64,000 nt of DNA from Leptospira andrefontaineae (GTDB taxonomy: Bacteria > Spirochaetota > Leptospiria > Leptospirales > Leptospiraceae), in assembly GCF_004770105.1 (NCBI RefSeq), contig NZ_RQEY01000001.1:124001-188000 (forward strand). Direction: 5' to 3'. Shown one piece after another: positions 53,424 through 63,594 of the stretch (positions are counted from its first letter, which is position 1; each line of letters starts with the position of its first letter). The notes under the pieces are model-generated. The model worked only from the letters and a program-made list of their open reading frames with translations, ran no database searches and was not told where the DNA came from. Both the position numbers and the translations under genes were made by a program.

Positions 53424-54635
53424 ATGTCCAACGCATACGTTATCGATGCGGTTCGCACCCCAAGAGGGAAAGGTAAAAAAAGAGGAACACTTGCATCCGT
53501 TCACCCACAAGAACTTTCCGCCTCTACTCTATTAGCAATCCAAGAAAGAAACGGATTAAAACCGGAAGTTGTAGAAGAAGTTGTATTAGGTTGTGTTTCC
53601 CAAGTGGATGACCAAGCTGCATGTATCGCCCGTTATGCGGTCATGGCTGCACAATGGCCGAATTCCGTTCCTGGATATACAGTGAACCGTTTCTGCGGAT
53701 CCGGATTACAGGCAGTGAATAATATCGCAAACCATGTTCAATCGGGAGCAATGGCTGTAGGTTTAGGTGGTGGAGTAGAATCCATGAGCCGAGTAAAAAT
53801 GGGAGCAGACTTAGGAGATAGAGATTTTAATATAGGAAATCCTAATATACAAAAACATTATAATCTTGTTCCTCAAGGAATTTCTGCCGACCTGATCGCT
53901 ACTAAGTATAATATCACCAGAGAAGAAGCGGACAAATTCGCAGAGTCTTCTCAATTGAAAGCAGACAAGGCAATCAAAGAAGGCGCGTTCAAAAAATCCA
54001 TTATTCCGGTTAAGTTAGAAGATGGGACAGTAGTGGATACTGACGAGAACCCTCGTATCGAATCCGACTACGCATTCCTTTCCGGCTTAGGTGCAGTTTT
54101 CAAAACTGTTGGAGAAAGAGAACTAGATGCGATCGCTCTTAAATCCTATCCAGATGTAGGAAAGATCAACCATATCCACACACTCGGAAACTCTTCCGGG
54201 ATCGTGGATGGTGCTGCTTCCGTATTAATCGCTAACGACGAAGGTATCAAAAAATACGGATTAAAGCCAAGAGCAAAAATCCTTTCTACTGTGGCTACCG
54301 GAGAAGACCCAACCATTATGTTGACTGGGCCTGTTTCTGCTTCCAAAAAAGCACTCCATATGGCAGGGCTAAAAGTAGAAGATATCGATCTTTGGGAAAT
54401 CAACGAGGCATTCGCTTCAGTAGTACTTTATACCCAAAAAACTTTAGGTATCCCTCTTGAGAAGATCAACGTAAATGGAGGAGCAATCGCTTTAGGACAT
54501 CCTCTGGGAGCGACAGGAGCTATTCTTCTCGGAACAGCGTTGGACGAATTAGAAAGAAGGAACAAACGTTACGCACTCATTACACTCTGCATAGGCGGGG
54601 GAATGGGTATTGCAACCGTGATCGAAAGAATTTAA
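53424..54635 (+). CDS. Acetyl-CoA C-acyltransferase (thiolase)
   Basis: 403 residues. The acyl-accepting cysteine is in [12 protein letters not shown]. The His and second Cys are in [16 protein letters not shown] and LCIGGGMG near the end. [10 protein letters not shown] is also typical. The enzyme makes or cleaves 3-ketoacyl-CoA in beta-oxidation or acetoacetyl-CoA metabolism; the sequence cannot tell which direction is used. GGAGAAATACT precedes the ATG. A strong terminator closes the gene. No fadB-like partner is in the window. Confidence 0.93.
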   Translation: MSNAYVIDAVRTPRGKGKKRGTLASVHPQELSASTLLAIQERNGLKPEVVEEVVLGCVSQVDDQAACIARYAVMAAQWPNSVPGYTVNRFCGSGLQAVNNIANHVQSGAMAVGLGGGVESMSRVKMGADLGDRDFNIGNPNIQKHYNLVPQGISADLIATKYNITREEADKFAESSQLKADKAIKEGAFKKSIIPVKLEDGTVVDTDENPRIESDYAFLSGLGAVFKTVGERELDAIALKSYPDVGKINHIHTLGNSSGIVDGAASVLIANDEGIKKYGLKPRAKILSTVATGEDPTIMLTGPVSASKKALHMAGLKVEDIDLWEINEAFASVVLYTQKTLGIPLEKINVNGGAIALGHPLGATGAILLGTALDELERRNKRYALITLCIGGGMGIATVIERI

Positions 54636-54656
54636 TTTCTAATTTTCCGAGCTATC

Positions 54657-54694
54657 AACGCCGTTTTTCCTCCGGGAAAAGCGGCGTTTTTTAT
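54657..54694 (+). terminator. Intrinsic terminator of the thiolase gene
   Basis: AACGCCG (54657-54663) and CGGCGTT (54682-54688) form a seven-pair stem, with an inner TTTTCC/GGAAAA extension, followed by TTTTTAT. About 20 bases after the stop codon. Confidence 0.9.
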
Positions 54695-54753
54695 ATTTTC
54701 TCTCAATTTCGTAGGGTTAGGATACTCGCAGTGACAAAACATTTGCTCAGTTC

Positions 54754-55878
54754 TTAAATTTTCCAATACAGTCTTTTTTTATCCAAAAAGAAAAGGATCA
54801 AAAACCATAAGGCCAGCACAGTTATAGAATAAAGAAAGGAACTCAACTCCGGAGAATCTATCCAGCTTTTATAATATTCTTGGTAGATCAGATTTTTTAA
54901 AGGGATCTTTTTCCCTTCCGGAGAAGAGACCATAATTATATTCAAACTTCTGGCAAAAATCCCGGAACCAAAAAACACAAGCAAAGCATTCTTCCCGAAA
55001 GGAAGAAGGAAACTTTGCAAAACCTTAAACTCAATTCTATCAAACTTTTCTAAAATCAAAAATAATGAAATAACGAGCAAGGCCCAGCCGGCAGTCCAAA
55101 GAGAATAAGTTCCGGTCCATAAACTTTTATTGATGGGATAATAAATTCCCCATACACCACCAATAAGTAGCACTGCAAAAGCACCTAATGTTATATTTCC
55201 GGAAATAGAAAGAAGAGATTCTTTCTTCTCCAAAGAATCTTTTATAAATTCTCCCGCAAAAATCCCGCAGAATACGGAAGCAATCGATGTGAAAGAAGTC
55301 AAAAGTCCTTCCGGATCCCAGACCTTACCGAATCTCCATAAATGAGCTTGTCCAAAAACTTCTCTATCTATCCAAGCTCCCCAATCTTTTCCTTCTTTCA
55401 TGCTTGGCTCTAAAGCTCCAGGAGGAGGGATAAATTCCTGTAAATACCAATAAGAGATCAGTAAGGTTAAGAATAGAAAGATCCTGAATTTTAGATTTTT
55501 CTCACGATATAAAATCGCTCCGAAAAAATAAGCGAATCCTATTCTCTGCAAGACTCCAGGAAATCTAAGATTAGAAAAACTCCATTCTCCGAAAAAATTC
55601 AAAAATAATCCCAAAAAGATCAGGATAGATGCTCGTTTTAGTATTTTAGGAAATTCTTGTATTCCATTTGAAATCGAATAAGGAATAGAAGCGCCTACCA
55701 CAAAAAGAAAAAATGGAAACACCAAATCGGTCGGAGTACATCCGTCCCATTTAGCATGTTTGAGAGGCCAATACATATTGGACCAGGTGCCCGGATTATT
55801 TACCAAGATCATACCTGCCACCGTTAGGCCTCTCAAAAGATCTATAGATAAGATACGATTTGGATTTTCAGATTTCAA
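54754..55878 (-). CDS. NagX/HGSNAT-like membrane acyltransferase
   Basis: 374 residues with about ten helices. The start RILSIDLLRGLTVAGMILVN is the standard opening of the NagX / heparan-alpha-glucosaminide N-acetyltransferase family (DUF5009). The conserved loop FPFFLFVVGASIPYS and FPGVLQRIGFAYFFGA follow. Members acetylate sugars across a membrane using cytosolic acetyl-CoA. Target here is unknown; a cell-envelope glycan or lipopolysaccharide is plausible. It follows the DUF2804 gene by nine bases and is probably co-transcribed with it. Confidence 0.88.
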   Translation of the reverse strand: MKSENPNRILSIDLLRGLTVAGMILVNNPGTWSNMYWPLKHAKWDGCTPTDLVFPFFLFVVGASIPYSISNGIQEFPKILKRASILIFLGLFLNFFGEWSFSNLRFPGVLQRIGFAYFFGAILYREKNLKFRIFLFLTLLISYWYLQEFIPPPGALEPSMKEGKDWGAWIDREVFGQAHLWRFGKVWDPEGLLTSFTSIASVFCGIFAGEFIKDSLEKKESLLSISGNITLGAFAVLLIGGVWGIYYPINKSLWTGTYSLWTAGWALLVISLFLILEKFDRIEFKVLQSFLLPFGKNALLVFFGSGIFARSLNIIMVSSPEGKKIPLKNLIYQEYYKSWIDSPELSSFLYSITVLALWFLILFFLDKKRLYWKI

Positions 55879-55887
55879 TTTGTGAAA

Positions 55888-56910
55888 CTACCAAAGAGAC
55901 CTGTGGAATTCCGTGAATCCCCAGACATCTTTGATCTGGACTTCCCTTCCCTTTTCCGGTCTAAAACTTCCTGAAAATTTTCCTACAAATTGTCTAAAAT
56001 ACAATTTGGTCCAGATCAGATTTACTTTTTCTCTTCTTTCTCCCTTTGGTTCGAATTCTAAGCGGATACGCCCTTCTTCGTCCCAAAGTCTCCAAGGTTT
56101 GTATGGATCTTTATGAGAAAAATCGAATATACATCTGCTGACCCTCTGTCTTTCAGAATCGATCCAATACGCGTTCTCCGGAAAAAAACTTTCGTTTACT
56201 AAAGCGGCAAAATTAGCACCTATCTTTGTCCTATCCGGAAGAACGGAAGAGAACGCGGCCCAATACCAATTTGTCTCTCTTCTTAAATAACCACCGGACC
56301 AATCGTAAACCATAGTGGTTCTGGAAGGATCTCGAACGAGCTCCTTCTTCTCATATTTTACGCTGATACGATCGGGAATCAAAGGAGAACATTTTTCAGT
56401 AAATGTCCAACGACTTGGCTCGGAAGGATTTAAGACCCTAAGCGGATTATGAGTAATAAGAGAATATGGAAATTCTCCAGAGATCTCTAATTTATTCCCA
56501 AAGTTTGCATCGAGTAGAAGTTTTCCTTCTGAATGGGATTTGCGAATATTCAAGAAGGACTTTCCCTTTTTGAAAGAGATCTCGTATTCATCAGGATTGG
56601 CCGGGAATTTTAAAGCAAGACCTAAGTCGGGTCCTTTTACATCGAATTCGTAAACTTTTCCCTGATCGAATTTATACAGATAAGCAAACACGTTATACGC
56701 ATATCCGAGACTCACTGCCGCAATTCCGACCAAGCAGTCTTCCATCATGATCCCTAGATAATTGAAAGAATGGAAAGCGAACTTCTTTTTGAGCCCTTTG
56801 ATCTCCTTTCCGAAAAAATCCAGAAGAGTAAAATCGTGATGATTGAATTCGATCGGACCATCCCAAACTCCATAGTGTACTTGATTTTCGGGTCCGATAA
56901 TTTTTTGCAT
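55888..56910 (-). CDS. DUF2804 family protein
   Basis: 340 residues, no signal peptide. The pattern fits DUF2804: an N-terminal beta part containing FKGKEIKGLKKKFAFHSFNY-like strands, DWSGGYLRRETNWYWAAFS, and a C-terminal KLYFRQFVGKFSGSF, with many aromatic residues as in beta-barrel lipocalin-like folds. The family's role is unknown. It overlaps no neighbour but runs into the NagX-like gene after nine bases. The pairing may hint at a lipid or glycan context; this is inference. Confidence 0.78.
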   Translation of the reverse strand: MQKIIGPENQVHYGVWDGPIEFNHHDFTLLDFFGKEIKGLKKKFAFHSFNYLGIMMEDCLVGIAAVSLGYAYNVFAYLYKFDQGKVYEFDVKGPDLGLALKFPANPDEYEISFKKGKSFLNIRKSHSEGKLLLDANFGNKLEISGEFPYSLITHNPLRVLNPSEPSRWTFTEKCSPLIPDRISVKYEKKELVRDPSRTTMVYDWSGGYLRRETNWYWAAFSSVLPDRTKIGANFAALVNESFFPENAYWIDSERQRVSRCIFDFSHKDPYKPWRLWDEEGRIRLEFEPKGERREKVNLIWTKLYFRQFVGKFSGSFRPEKGREVQIKDVWGFTEFHRSLW

Positions 56911-57047
56911 AGATTTCGCTCGATTTTCGAACGCTTAGTTGAAAAATCAATGGGATTTCTACCTCATCAACCAAATCTGCTTTACAATTAACTTTTTCAT
57001 ACCAAGATCGACCTAACATTCGTTCGGGAATATCGGCATAACCATTC

Positions 57048-57935
57048 ATGGGAGAAATCCAGAGCAAGCCTGCAGGAAGTAGAGAAAATCTCGAAGCTTC
57101 TGACTTAAAAACTCTGAAAGATAAAAAAACTTCCCGAGAGATCTCAGTTCTTCTCTATCGAGTATTATTTCGAAGTGAAGAAGTTCGGGGAGGTTCGGTC
57201 AAAGTTGTTAAAGAGACTTTTATCCGCACTCATTCCAATCATCCTGAACAATTCCCGATCCTAGATAGGGCTAAATTCGTCCGGGATATGATCTCCGTAT
57301 TCAAGACTTCTACCGTTCTAAATCCTGAAAAACTGGATTCTTTTTTCGCTTCTATACATGCAGCTTTCCAAAACGAGATCAGATATTTTTTAGGCAAATC
57401 CACTCAGTTCACATTTGATATCATGTTTCAGGTGATCGAGTCTATCCTTCAAGAGATGAGTCATCCGGAAGACCAAAGAACTGTGGATGTAAAAGATAGG
57501 GAACTTATCTTAAAACATTTTAGAGCCTATAACGATCTTTCTAAATTTTTCAATAAGATGGGAACTTCCAAAGCGGTGATCGATAAGAAGGACGATATCA
57601 TCACTGAGATCTCTATCAATCATAAAGAGATCACAATCGTTTCTATCGAGAATATGTTCCGAAATATTTTGGCCCAGATACTTCTTTCCCGTAAGTACAA
57701 TTGCGGAACACTGATCGATAAATGGTCTACTGAATACGGTTTTGGTCCGGAACAGGCTCAGTCTATGAGAAATTATATCCAAGAAACTGCACCTTTAACC
57801 GATTTCAGAACACAATACGCAAACGCGTTACGCGCTATTGGAACGGAAAATGATATGGACCTGATGTTCCTTAGAACTCTATCCAACTATTATTCATCTT
57901 GGGTAACCCAAGTTTCCGAACAGATCCCTGCTTAA
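57048..57935 (+). CDS. Hypothetical protein, no recognised domain
   Basis: 295 residues, highly charged and helix-rich, with no signal peptide or membrane helix. Segments such as ISVLLYRVLFRSEEVRGGSV and PLTDFRTQYANALRAIGTEN are not known to me as part of any family. The start has weak ribosome-binding sequence. It precedes the transglutaminase-like gene by about 40 bases on the same strand, so the two may form one transcript. Confidence 0.7.
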   Translation: MGEIQSKPAGSRENLEASDLKTLKDKKTSREISVLLYRVLFRSEEVRGGSVKVVKETFIRTHSNHPEQFPILDRAKFVRDMISVFKTSTVLNPEKLDSFFASIHAAFQNEIRYFLGKSTQFTFDIMFQVIESILQEMSHPEDQRTVDVKDRELILKHFRAYNDLSKFFNKMGTSKAVIDKKDDIITEISINHKEITIVSIENMFRNILAQILLSRKYNCGTLIDKWSTEYGFGPEQAQSMRNYIQETAPLTDFRTQYANALRAIGTENDMDLMFLRTLSNYYSSWVTQVSEQIPA

Positions 57936-57974
57936 AACAGTTTGATTTTTAGGACAGTATCCGTCCAAAAACGG

Positions 57975-59762
57975 ATGGATTACTTACGCGTTCCTCTTTT
58001 CTCGATCCTCGTATTCCTCTCTTTATTCGTCATGGAACTAGCTTCCGAATCGGCTTATTCTCCCATGAAATGGGAGGCCGCAGAACCGAAAACATTCTCA
58101 CCTTCTCCCTTAGCTCCTGATGAGAAGATCAAATCATCGCAAGGAAGTTTGCTGGTAGGAGAAACCCTTTATCTACCCTCAAATTTTTCGGACACAAACG
58201 GAAAGAACACCGGCGGTTTGCTCATCAGGAATATTAAGACCGGGGCTGCAAATCGGTTGGATCTAAAGGAAACCGTAAGAGGTCTCGCGTGGGATAAGGA
58301 AGAAGAACAAATTTATGTAAGGCTTAAAAAAGAAATTATAGTATTGCAGAACAGTTCCTTGGATATTAAAAAAAGGATCCCCTTCTTTCAAACAACAGCC
58401 TCTTGGGGGAATATAGGTTTTGCTCAGGGAAAACTTTTCGAGATCAGAGAAAATAAACTGATTTTTTACGATAAGGAAACCGGATCTGAAATAGAACAGA
58501 AGGATCTACCTCTTCCCAAAGTTTCCTTTGCATTCGATTGTTCGGGAAAAGAGATCTTTTTTTGGCATTCAAAGGACGGAACAAATTTACATTCATATGA
58601 TCCTATTTTAAATAAGATCAAAAATAGTCTTACCGTACATTTGGAATCCAAAGAAGCGGGCAGACTCTCCTGTTTTAAAAACGATCTAATAGTATTAAGC
58701 CCAGAATCCGAAGTTTATCAAAATCTAATACGGATAGGGAACGATTACTATTTGGGAAAACAGGAAAATTCTGTGCTCAAAGGAAATCTAAGTTATAGAT
58801 TTTCACCAAGCAAGGATACGATCCGTTTTGTTTTAAAGATCGCTCCTAAGGAAAATTCTCCGGAAACGGAAATCGCAGTCGCCATCCCACCTCAAGAAAC
58901 TTCTTCTCAAACTCTGAGCGATGAAAAATTCCATCCCAACGGAAAATTAACCGAAGATAAACAAAATAATCGTACCTTGATCATTCCTATCCCCGCTTTA
59001 AGCTCGGGGCAAAGCTGGGAAGAAACAGTATATTCTGCTAAATTAACAAGATATAATATAGATTCAGGTCTTACCAATTTCCAAACTTCTTGGGAAGATT
59101 GGAAGGTTCCGAACGAATGGAAACAATATTTAGAGGATGTTTCGGTTTATAAGATATCCGATCCTGAAATTATCCGAATCAGAGATGAACTAAAATCCTC
59201 AAGCTCGAATGTGGAAGAATATATACAATCAGTTTACAAATACATCCGAAAGAATATGGTGTATAAGCAGGATGGTAGATTCGATCCTGCGCCTACGGTT
59301 CTTCAAAATGGACATGGTTCCTGTACGGAGCATAGTTACGCTCAGATCTCTCTACTACGGAGCGCAGGGATACCGGCTAGAATGGCTTGGAACTGGCTAC
59401 CTGTAGGAGAAAAAGTAGAGTTGAATCATAAAATTGCAGAAGTATGGCATCCTTCCTTCGGTTGGATACCAATGGAACCTTTGGCTCCTCCTCGAACGAG
59501 AGCTGGCCTAACATATGCAAAACATATAATATTTGCAGTACTCAATCAGCCCAGTCATTCCATCATAAAAGGAGGAGATACCCTAGCTAATTTTACGAAA
59601 CCCGCAGGTGGGGCAACCAGATCGGTCTCCATTGAATTAATCCCGGAAATCTCTCATAGATCCGCAAAACAATACGGCTCAGAAGCGGAAGAAATTTACC
59701 AGAAATCGAATCCTGTAAAAAATCGTATATTAGAAAAATATGAAGAAAGGATTGTGGAATAA
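57975..59762 (+). CDS. Transglutaminase-like domain protein
   Basis: 595 residues. After a signal peptide (about 1-25, ending LASESA) comes a long beta-rich region that could be a propeller-like or Ig-like scaffold. From about residue 415 a transglutaminase-like cysteine-protease core appears: YIQSVYKYIRKNMVYKQDGR, then the catalytic Cys in GHGSCTEHSYAQISLLRSAG and the histidine in HKIAEVWHPSFGW, with a PMEPL acid region after. Such proteins act in the envelope or outside the cell, on unknown peptides. ATG 57975 is preferred over the in-frame TTG at 57942, because it opens the signal peptide. Confidence 0.82.
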   Translation: MDYLRVPLFSILVFLSLFVMELASESAYSPMKWEAAEPKTFSPSPLAPDEKIKSSQGSLLVGETLYLPSNFSDTNGKNTGGLLIRNIKTGAANRLDLKETVRGLAWDKEEEQIYVRLKKEIIVLQNSSLDIKKRIPFFQTTASWGNIGFAQGKLFEIRENKLIFYDKETGSEIEQKDLPLPKVSFAFDCSGKEIFFWHSKDGTNLHSYDPILNKIKNSLTVHLESKEAGRLSCFKNDLIVLSPESEVYQNLIRIGNDYYLGKQENSVLKGNLSYRFSPSKDTIRFVLKIAPKENSPETEIAVAIPPQETSSQTLSDEKFHPNGKLTEDKQNNRTLIIPIPALSSGQSWEETVYSAKLTRYNIDSGLTNFQTSWEDWKVPNEWKQYLEDVSVYKISDPEIIRIRDELKSSSSNVEEYIQSVYKYIRKNMVYKQDGRFDPAPTVLQNGHGSCTEHSYAQISLLRSAGIPARMAWNWLPVGEKVELNHKIAEVWHPSFGWIPMEPLAPPRTRAGLTYAKHIIFAVLNQPSHSIIKGGDTLANFTKPAGGATRSVSIELIPEISHRSAKQYGSEAEEIYQKSNPVKNRILEKYEERIVE

Positions 59763-59772
59763 GAAGGAAGGT

Positions 59773-59808
59773 AACGCCGCAGTTATAGACAATCTGCGGC
59801 GTTTTTTA
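59773..59808 (+). terminator. Intrinsic terminator
   Basis: AACGCCGCAG (59773-59782) and CTGCGGCGTT (59794-59803) make a perfect ten-pair stem with 11-base loop, then TTTT. It ends the transglutaminase gene and reaches almost to the stop codon of the convergent gene at 59812. Confidence 0.92.
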
Positions 59809-59811
59809 GGA

Positions 59812-60405
59812 TTATCCGATCCTTTTTAAAGAATAACCTAAACAATAGGACGCTGCAGCTAATCCATAATGAAATAGATCCACTCTAGGAAGCCCTGCAA
59901 TCGTTCCTACAGTTCCAATTACAAGTCCGGATAGAATGAAAAGTAAAGCCCCAGCTATTCCGTACAAAGCGGCTGTCTTATGAGAACCTTTGTATTTTTG
60001 GATACATACTACTAGAACTGCAATCAATGCGATTGCTCCGATCAACGTTGCATATAAACCCAAAGGATAAAGATAACTTAATACGGCTAAAACTAAAAGT
60101 ATCAAACTAAGAAGATTCCAAGTTTTGCCGTTTATTTTACCGAAACCTGCATTAAAAAATGCGATCCCGATCCAAGGAACTCCAACCACTCCTGCAACAT
60201 GCACGATAGGTCTATAGATTTGGCTGATCCAATCTCCTCCTAAAAAGAAAACCACACCTAGAAGTGCACCTAACCCGATCAAAAAAAGACCGTAGGCTCC
60301 TCCCTTTTTAGAAACATTTCCTTTAGAGGAAGATTGGACGGAAAGACCGGCCCATATGGCGAAGATTGCCAATACTAAATCAGAAATAGCAGTACTAATT
60401 TGCAT
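59812..60405 (-). CDS. Polytopic membrane protein, unknown function
   Basis: 197 residues with about six hydrophobic helices (ISDLVLAIFAIWAGLSV, GLFLIGLGALLGVVFFLG, and others). The general look, including IVHVAGVVGVPWIGIAFFNAG, is that of small DUF-type membrane proteins, but no family is identified. ATG 60405 is used; TTG 60414 is an in-frame alternative. It is convergent with the transglutaminase gene and divergent from 60501, with about 95 bases between starts. Confidence 0.72.
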   Translation of the reverse strand: MQISTAISDLVLAIFAIWAGLSVQSSSKGNVSKKGGAYGLFLIGLGALLGVVFFLGGDWISQIYRPIVHVAGVVGVPWIGIAFFNAGFGKINGKTWNLLSLILLVLAVLSYLYPLGLYATLIGAIALIAVLVVCIQKYKGSHKTAALYGIAGALLFILSGLVIGTVGTIAGLPRVDLFHYGLAAASYCLGYSLKRIG

Positions 60406-60500
60406 GACGAACAAGGAATCCTATCCGAATCAAAATGCAAGAAGGATTCATTTTAAAATTGATTTTCCTAGAGTCTTCTTTATTCTCAGGACTTTTTATT

Positions 60501-61784
60501 ATGAGTTTAGACTCTTGGACCTCTGGACCGGATGGTATTCGTAAAGATATTAAAAATCCCTATTCGAGCGGATGTACTTTCATTATTGGGATCTTAGCCT
60601 TTGGCGTATTCGGCAGCATTGCTTCTTTATTTTTCGGAGTCATGTTCTTAACTGCAGAGGATAAGCTCTTTCCCGGGTTTGGATTTTTCTTCTGCATCTC
60701 ACTCGTAACAATTTTTATAATCACAATGAGAAGTTACAGAAAAGCTTCTCATATAGTTAAAACGATAGAGATCCAAACAAATACTTCTCTACTTTCTTTA
60801 AGAGAAACAGGTAAATCAGATGTAGAACTTTCTCTTTCCGAATTCATTTCTTATCTGGTTTTATTCAGAGCGGAAAGATCCTCTTCTACTGGGAATAGTA
60901 TCAACTCGAACAGCACTTGGAAATACTGGGACATATACTTGGTATACAGAGATGGAAGTTGTATATTACTAGAAACTTTTAGAGATGGGAATTCTCTCAA
61001 AGAAGGATTAGAATTTTTTAAAACGGCACTTCCACTTCCTGTATTGGATAGATCGGATCTTAAACTCACAAATCCTGAATCAAAAGAAATCCCTTATAAA
61101 CAAGATCCTAAAAAAATCGAACCTTCCGCTTGGGTAAAAACGGAATCGAAAGATCAAGGAACAAAGATCGAAATCATAGAACCTAAATCTATAGGAAAAA
61201 CATTTATCACAATGTTGGTCCCCACTTTATTTTATGGGGCATGGTTCACGGTCGTAAATTCCTTTTTAGAAAATTCTGAAAATCTGATCTTTCTAATCTT
61301 CATCGTCCCATTTTCCGTTTTCTTCCTAGGGATTACTACCGTGATGACTGTTTTTATTTTATTCAGAAAAACAGAGGTAATCGCAAATTCACTCGAATTA
61401 AAACTTCGTTATTCTACTAGGATCCCGATCTTAAGCAGCTTATTGTATAAAGAAAGAAGTATCCCTCTCTCTTCTATCCGAAATGTGCGTACGATACGAA
61501 TGGAACAGGACAATCAGATCCTTTGCGTTGCATTAAAATCTCCTAATGGATTAAAACAAAGAACGTTCTTGGATCTTCTGTATAATGTCCAAGGAGTCAA
61601 TCTTTCAAGCAAGCAGCTCGCAGGAGACGCAGAGCTTCTAGGAATTATCACCTTGGGTTCTTGGCTCCCAAAAGGCCCTGGATATAGCGACTTAGTATAT
61701 GCAGAGAATGTTTTGGAATCTGTTTTAAATCTGAGAGAAGAGTCTTTGACATTCTCAGATTTGGCTTCTTCTCCCAAAAAATAA
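60501..61784 (+). CDS. Membrane protein of unknown function
   Basis: 427 residues with two pairs of hydrophobic helices (about 25-75 and about 255-305). A cytosolic or extracytosolic loop of about 170 residues lies between, and a further region of about 120 follows. The two blocks look like a duplicated 'membrane pair plus PH-like domain' design: the post-helix regions ([19 protein letters not shown] and [19 protein letters not shown]) are both beta-rich. No family is named. ATG 60501 is preferred; an in-frame ATG at 60435 would add a hydrophobic 22-residue extension. Confidence 0.7.
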   Translation: MSLDSWTSGPDGIRKDIKNPYSSGCTFIIGILAFGVFGSIASLFFGVMFLTAEDKLFPGFGFFFCISLVTIFIITMRSYRKASHIVKTIEIQTNTSLLSLRETGKSDVELSLSEFISYLVLFRAERSSSTGNSINSNSTWKYWDIYLVYRDGSCILLETFRDGNSLKEGLEFFKTALPLPVLDRSDLKLTNPESKEIPYKQDPKKIEPSAWVKTESKDQGTKIEIIEPKSIGKTFITMLVPTLFYGAWFTVVNSFLENSENLIFLIFIVPFSVFFLGITTVMTVFILFRKTEVIANSLELKLRYSTRIPILSSLLYKERSIPLSSIRNVRTIRMEQDNQILCVALKSPNGLKQRTFLDLLYNVQGVNLSSKQLAGDAELLGIITLGSWLPKGPGYSDLVYAENVLESVLNLREESLTFSDLASSPKK

Positions 61785-61848
61785 AGAGCCGATTTGTTTC
61801 GAAAGAAGAAAATATCTGAACCAATCACGAAGGAGTCTAAGAACAAGT

Positions 61849-62670
61849 ATGCAAAATTTAATCTTAAACCAATCCATCCAATTGAATAACGGAGTAGAGA
61901 TGCCAATCTTCGGTCTGGGAGTTTGGAAAACAAGATCCGGAAAAGAATGTATAGATTCGGTTTTAAACGCTTTAGAATTCGGATACAGACATATAGATAC
62001 TGCTAAAATTTACGGAAACGAATCAGATGTGGGAGAGGCAATTAAAAAGAGCGGGATCCCAAGAAAGGAATTATTCATCACTACAAAACTTTGGAATAGC
62101 GACCAAAGAAATCCGCGCAAGTATTTAGAGGAATCCTTGCAAACATTAGGACTGGACACGATCGATCTATATCTAATCCATTTTCCCGTAGCAGGAACTA
62201 GAAAACAAGCCTGGAAAGAATTGGAAAATGCGTATAAAGAAGGTTTGGTTCGTGCAATCGGGGTAAGTAACTATACAATCCCTCATTTGCAGGAATTATT
62301 CGAATACGCTGAAATTGTCCCTACGGTAAACCAAGTAGAATACCATCCATTCTTAAACCAAAACGAACTTCTAAATACTTGCAAAAAGAATAATATAGTA
62401 TTGGAAGCGTATAGTCCCCTCGCCCATGGCCAAAAGATTTCAGATCCAAAACTTGTATCTCTTGCCGCAAAATACGGAAAAACTGCGGCTCAAATTCTCA
62501 TCCGCTGGGCAATCGACAAAGGATTAGTGGTCATTCCTAAATCAGTCAAAAAAGAAAGGATTTTGGAAAATTCTCAAGTATTCGATTTTAAACTTAGCGA
62601 ATCGGATTTGGCGGAAATGGAGACTTGGAATGAGAACTTCAGGACCTGCTGGGATCCAACAGGAGCCTAA
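61849..62670 (+). CDS. Aldo/keto reductase
   Basis: 273 residues, a (beta/alpha)8 NADPH-dependent reductase. [15 protein letters not shown] holds the catalytic Asp and Tyr, TKLWNSDQ the Lys, and [10 protein letters not shown] the His. [14 protein letters not shown] and [19 protein letters not shown] are cofactor-binding. The group (AKR5-like, 2,5-diketo-gluconate reductase relatives) reduces many carbonyls; the substrate is unassigned. The coding end overlaps the next gene by 41 bases. A usable ribosome-binding sequence (AAGGAG) stands 13 bases before the ATG. Confidence 0.92.
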   Translation: MQNLILNQSIQLNNGVEMPIFGLGVWKTRSGKECIDSVLNALEFGYRHIDTAKIYGNESDVGEAIKKSGIPRKELFITTKLWNSDQRNPRKYLEESLQTLGLDTIDLYLIHFPVAGTRKQAWKELENAYKEGLVRAIGVSNYTIPHLQELFEYAEIVPTVNQVEYHPFLNQNELLNTCKKNNIVLEAYSPLAHGQKISDPKLVSLAAKYGKTAAQILIRWAIDKGLVVIPKSVKKERILENSQVFDFKLSESDLAEMETWNENFRTCWDPTGA

Positions 62671-63514
62671 TCTGAAATATCCAAAATCAAAAACTCCTAC
62701 TTCTTTCAATACTATATCGCGAAAAGTTTGGTTTCAAGGTTCGATAATCCTTCTGTCATTCCTATTTGTAACGAATTGTGATATCCTAATAACCTCGGTA
62801 TTTAAGGAACATATCATAGATGCGAATTATATTCCTGCCGGCTCAATGGAACCTAATCTCCAAATCGGAGACTATATATTCGTAAAAAAATTTTCCGTTT
62901 CTCCGGAACGTGGGGATTTAATCACTTTTTATCCTCCTTCAAATGCAATCACTCCAGAAGAAGCAGAAGGCCCGAATAGAATACGTTTCGTTAAAAGACT
63001 GATAGGAATTCCCGGAGATACTATTTATTATTATTATGAACCAATACCGGATTCCACTCAAGCAGCGTTGCGAATCTCAATCAATGGGAAAATTCTACCA
63101 ATCGAAGCATCGGAAGAAATCTTAAACCAAGAAGATTATGATATTCCATTAGAAGGGATAAAACTTTTTTATGAAAAGATCGGAGATAAAAAATATAAAG
63201 TTTTCTTCGGCGATCGCCCTTTTCACGAAGGAGCTTACCCTTCAGATACAAAATTCAGATTAGGAGAAGATGAGTTTTTCTTTCTGGGAGATAATCGAGG
63301 AAATTCCTCTGATTCCAGGTTCTGGGGAACCGTTCCAAAGGAAAACATTACCGGCAAAGTGATTTTCAAATATCTTTCTTTCAATTGGAAGGATTATACC
63401 TGCTCAAAGCCTGAGGAAAAGGATCCATACCAATACCAAGAATGTCCAAAAGATATAATGTCCAGATGGTCCAGAATGAAATTTAGGTTCCAAAACTTAG
63501 GTCCAATCGAATAA
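62630..63514 (+). CDS. lepB: Signal peptidase I
   Basis: 294 residues. One N-terminal helix (about 34-50, [13 protein letters not shown]) anchors the catalytic domain. The catalytic serine is Ser72 in [15 protein letters not shown] and the general-base lysine Lys122 in [12 protein letters not shown]. Box E is [14 protein letters not shown]. It cleaves signal peptides from exported proteins in the inner membrane. The hydrophobic helix ends in VTNC, which looks like a lipobox, as noted under findings. The ATG at 62630 lies inside the aldo/keto reductase gene, after GGAGACTTGGA. Leptospira species carry several signal peptidase I genes; this may be a secondary copy. Confidence 0.9.
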   Translation: MRTSGPAGIQQEPNLKYPKSKTPTSFNTISRKVWFQGSIILLSFLFVTNCDILITSVFKEHIIDANYIPAGSMEPNLQIGDYIFVKKFSVSPERGDLITFYPPSNAITPEEAEGPNRIRFVKRLIGIPGDTIYYYYEPIPDSTQAALRISINGKILPIEASEEILNQEDYDIPLEGIKLFYEKIGDKKYKVFFGDRPFHEGAYPSDTKFRLGEDEFFFLGDNRGNSSDSRFWGTVPKENITGKVIFKYLSFNWKDYTCSKPEEKDPYQYQECPKDIMSRWSRMKFRFQNLGPIE

Positions 63515-63539
63515 GATTCGTATTTAGCCTCTTTTTTTG

Positions 63540-63570
63540 TTGACTTTTTTCTTTTAGGGAAGTCTATACA
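63540..63570 (+). promoter_or_regulatory. Promoter of the marR gene
   Basis: TTGACT (63540-63545) with TCTATA 17 bases later (63563-63568) or TATACA 19 bases later (63565-63570). The marR start is about 25 bases downstream. Confidence 0.5.
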
Positions 63571-63594
63571 TTAATAGTTCAATCTTAAAGTATT

